Shown here one piece after another: positions 63,070 through 64,000 of a stretch of DNA of 64,000 nt. This DNA comes from Streptomyces sp. NBC_00620 (GTDB lineage Bacteria; Actinomycetota; Actinomycetes; Streptomycetales; Streptomycetaceae). The notes below the pieces were generated by a model. That model did no database searches. It was given only the letters and a program-made list of their open reading frames with translations, and had not been told where the DNA came from. The position numbers and the translations under genes were made by a program. The stretch lies in assembly GCF_026341825.1 (NCBI RefSeq), contig NZ_JAPENY010000001.1:3658001-3722000 (forward strand), in the 5' to 3' direction. How positions within the stretch are numbered: the stretch's first letter is position 1; the number at the start of each line of letters is the position of its first letter.

Positions 63070-63912
63070 TCAGGGCCGGCCCCCGCTCGGCGACAGGTCC
63101 TGCAGCCCCACCACCCGCAGCAGTTGGAGTCGTTCGTGGGACTCCGTGCCGGGGCGGGCCGTGTGGACGATCAGGAACTGGTCGTGGCCGGAGCTGAGCA
63201 GGATCTCGCAGTCGAGTTCGAGCAGGCCGACGGTGGGATGGCGGAAGCGCTTCGTGGAGGCACGCCGCACGGCGACCTCGTGGGCGTCCCACAGCTCCGC
63301 GAACTCCCCACCGGCCGCCCGGAGTTCGGCCACCAGCCGAGCCGGCCGCGGATCCTCGGGCCGCGCCGCGGTGACGGCCCGAAGGTTGGCGACATGGGCA
63401 CGGGCCAGCTCAGGATGGTCCTCGACGGGGAAGAGGGCACGGGCCCCCGGTTCGGTGAAGAAGCGGCGCACCATGTTGCGGTCACCGCCCGCATCCCCGA
63501 CGAGCGCCGCCGCCATCGCGTTCTGGGCGAGCACGTCACCGTAGTCCGTCGCGATCATCGCGGGCGCGTCGTACAGCCGGTCGAGGATCAGCAGCAGCCC
63601 CGGCCGGACATGCGCGGACGCGCTCTCGGACCGCGGTGGCTCCTCACCCACCAGGTGGAAGAGATGGTCCCGCTCGTCCCCACTGAGCCGGAGCGCCCGC
63701 GCCAGCGCACCCAGCATCTGCCGTGACGGGCGCGGCCCCCGCGACTGCTCGAGCCGCGTGTAGTAGTCCACGGACATCCCCGCGAGCGCAGCCACCTCCT
63801 CCCGCCGCAGACCCGGCGTACGGCGCCGGGCACCCGCCGTGAGCCCCACGTCGGAGGGGTCGAGACGGGCGCGGCCGCGGCGCAGGAAGTCGGCGAGTTC
63901 GGCTCGGTTCAC
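63070..63912 (-). CDS. XRE-family regulator with MmyB-like domain
   Basis: The 280-residue protein has an HTH (about 5-80: LADFLRRGRARL, GARRRTPGLRREEVAALAGMSVDYYTRLEQ). The MmyB-like domain (about 95-265) contains YDAPAMIATDYGDVLAQNAMAAAL and HPTVGLLELDCEILLSSG. GTG 63912 is the start. It is of the same family as the regulator at 55276. Its usual divergent partner, often an oxidoreductase, would lie beyond the window. Confidence 0.92.
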   Translation of the reverse strand: MNRAELADFLRRGRARLDPSDVGLTAGARRRTPGLRREEVAALAGMSVDYYTRLEQSRGPRPSRQMLGALARALRLSGDERDHLFHLVGEEPPRSESASAHVRPGLLLILDRLYDAPAMIATDYGDVLAQNAMAAALVGDAGGDRNMVRRFFTEPGARALFPVEDHPELARAHVANLRAVTAARPEDPRPARLVAELRAAGGEFAELWDAHEVAVRRASTKRFRHPTVGLLELDCEILLSSGHDQFLIVHTARPGTESHERLQLLRVVGLQDLSPSGGRP

Positions 63913-63945
63913 CCCTCCAGCGTGGCCGAAGGCGCCCGTCTTATC

Positions 63946-63965
63946 CAGGGAGTGCTGATCCCCTG
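63946..63965. promoter_or_regulatory. Operator/promoter candidate ahead of the HTH gene
   Basis: CAGGG (63946-63950) and CCCTG (63961-63965) enclose AGTGCTGATC, and CTGATC occurs twice (63955, 63963). On the minus strand GATAAG (63945-63940) could be a -10. The gap to the window end holds no gene. Confidence 0.35.
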
Positions 63966-64000
63966 ATCGAGAGGTCTCTCCCGCCGCGCGCCGCCGCGTC

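Overview
The window is a high-GC actinobacterial chromosome segment, almost certainly Streptomyces. The support is the strong third-position GC bias, GTG/TTG starts, TTA codons confined to a few genes, and a housekeeping order typical of Streptomyces: leuS, degV, comEA, comEC, holA, rpsT, lepA, hemW, hrcA, dnaJ, rsmE, phoH, ybeY, corC, era. I see no integrase, transposase, CRISPR array or rRNA; one tRNA-Ala gene is present.

Layout. 1-2.4 kb: 3' end of an MFS exporter gene, two tiny zinc-binding proteins and a GT87 membrane glycosyltransferase. 2.45-5.5 kb: tRNA-Ala, then a two-gene minus-strand unit of a ferric-reductase-like haem membrane protein and a NuoF-like flavoprotein fused to a [3Fe-4S] ferredoxin. 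5.7-20.2 kb: leuS behind a leader peptide with three consecutive Leu codons and an intrinsic terminator (transcription attenuation), then degV, comEA-comEC, an N-acetyltransferase, holA, rpsT and lepA. 20.4-29.4 kb: long-chain acyl-CoA ligase, then a signalling block with a response regulator, a 1,399-residue soluble poly-HAMP hybrid histidine kinase, and a divergent SpoIIE-type phosphatase with its own RsbW-like ATPase domain. 29.4-37.3 kb: hemW, DUF3097, an MBL hydrolase, CIRCE-hrcA-dnaJ, nitronate monooxygenase, rsmE and a VOC protein. 37.4-45 kb: lipoprotein, tricorn protease, HIT protein, RNase Z, adenine deaminase and an MFS transporter. 45.7-50.4 kb: PfkB sugar kinase and a glucarate-type catabolic pair with a divergent IclR regulator. 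50.5-62.9 kb: the phoH-ybeY-corC-cdd-era line. It is interrupted by an MFS exporter with its HTH regulator, a three-gene secreted WxL/DUF916-like cluster, and amtB-glnK. The end carries another MmyB-type HTH regulator.

The most interesting points are these. (1) A secreted cluster at 56,988-60,168 resembles the WxL/DUF916 cell-surface system of low-GC Gram-positives; its first gene has a TTA codon, and two of its genes share a promoter-like motif. (2) The leuS attenuator. (3) The poly-HAMP kinase resembles the 92-residue repeat architecture of fungal group III kinases. (4) A cytidine-deaminase-like protein at the conserved cdd position has no Cys or His at all. (5) A dispersed GC-rich module lies directly behind seven genes, always in the same orientation relative to the gene. 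(6) A 117-bp element at 45,161 can fold into one long hairpin with 21-bp perfect ends.
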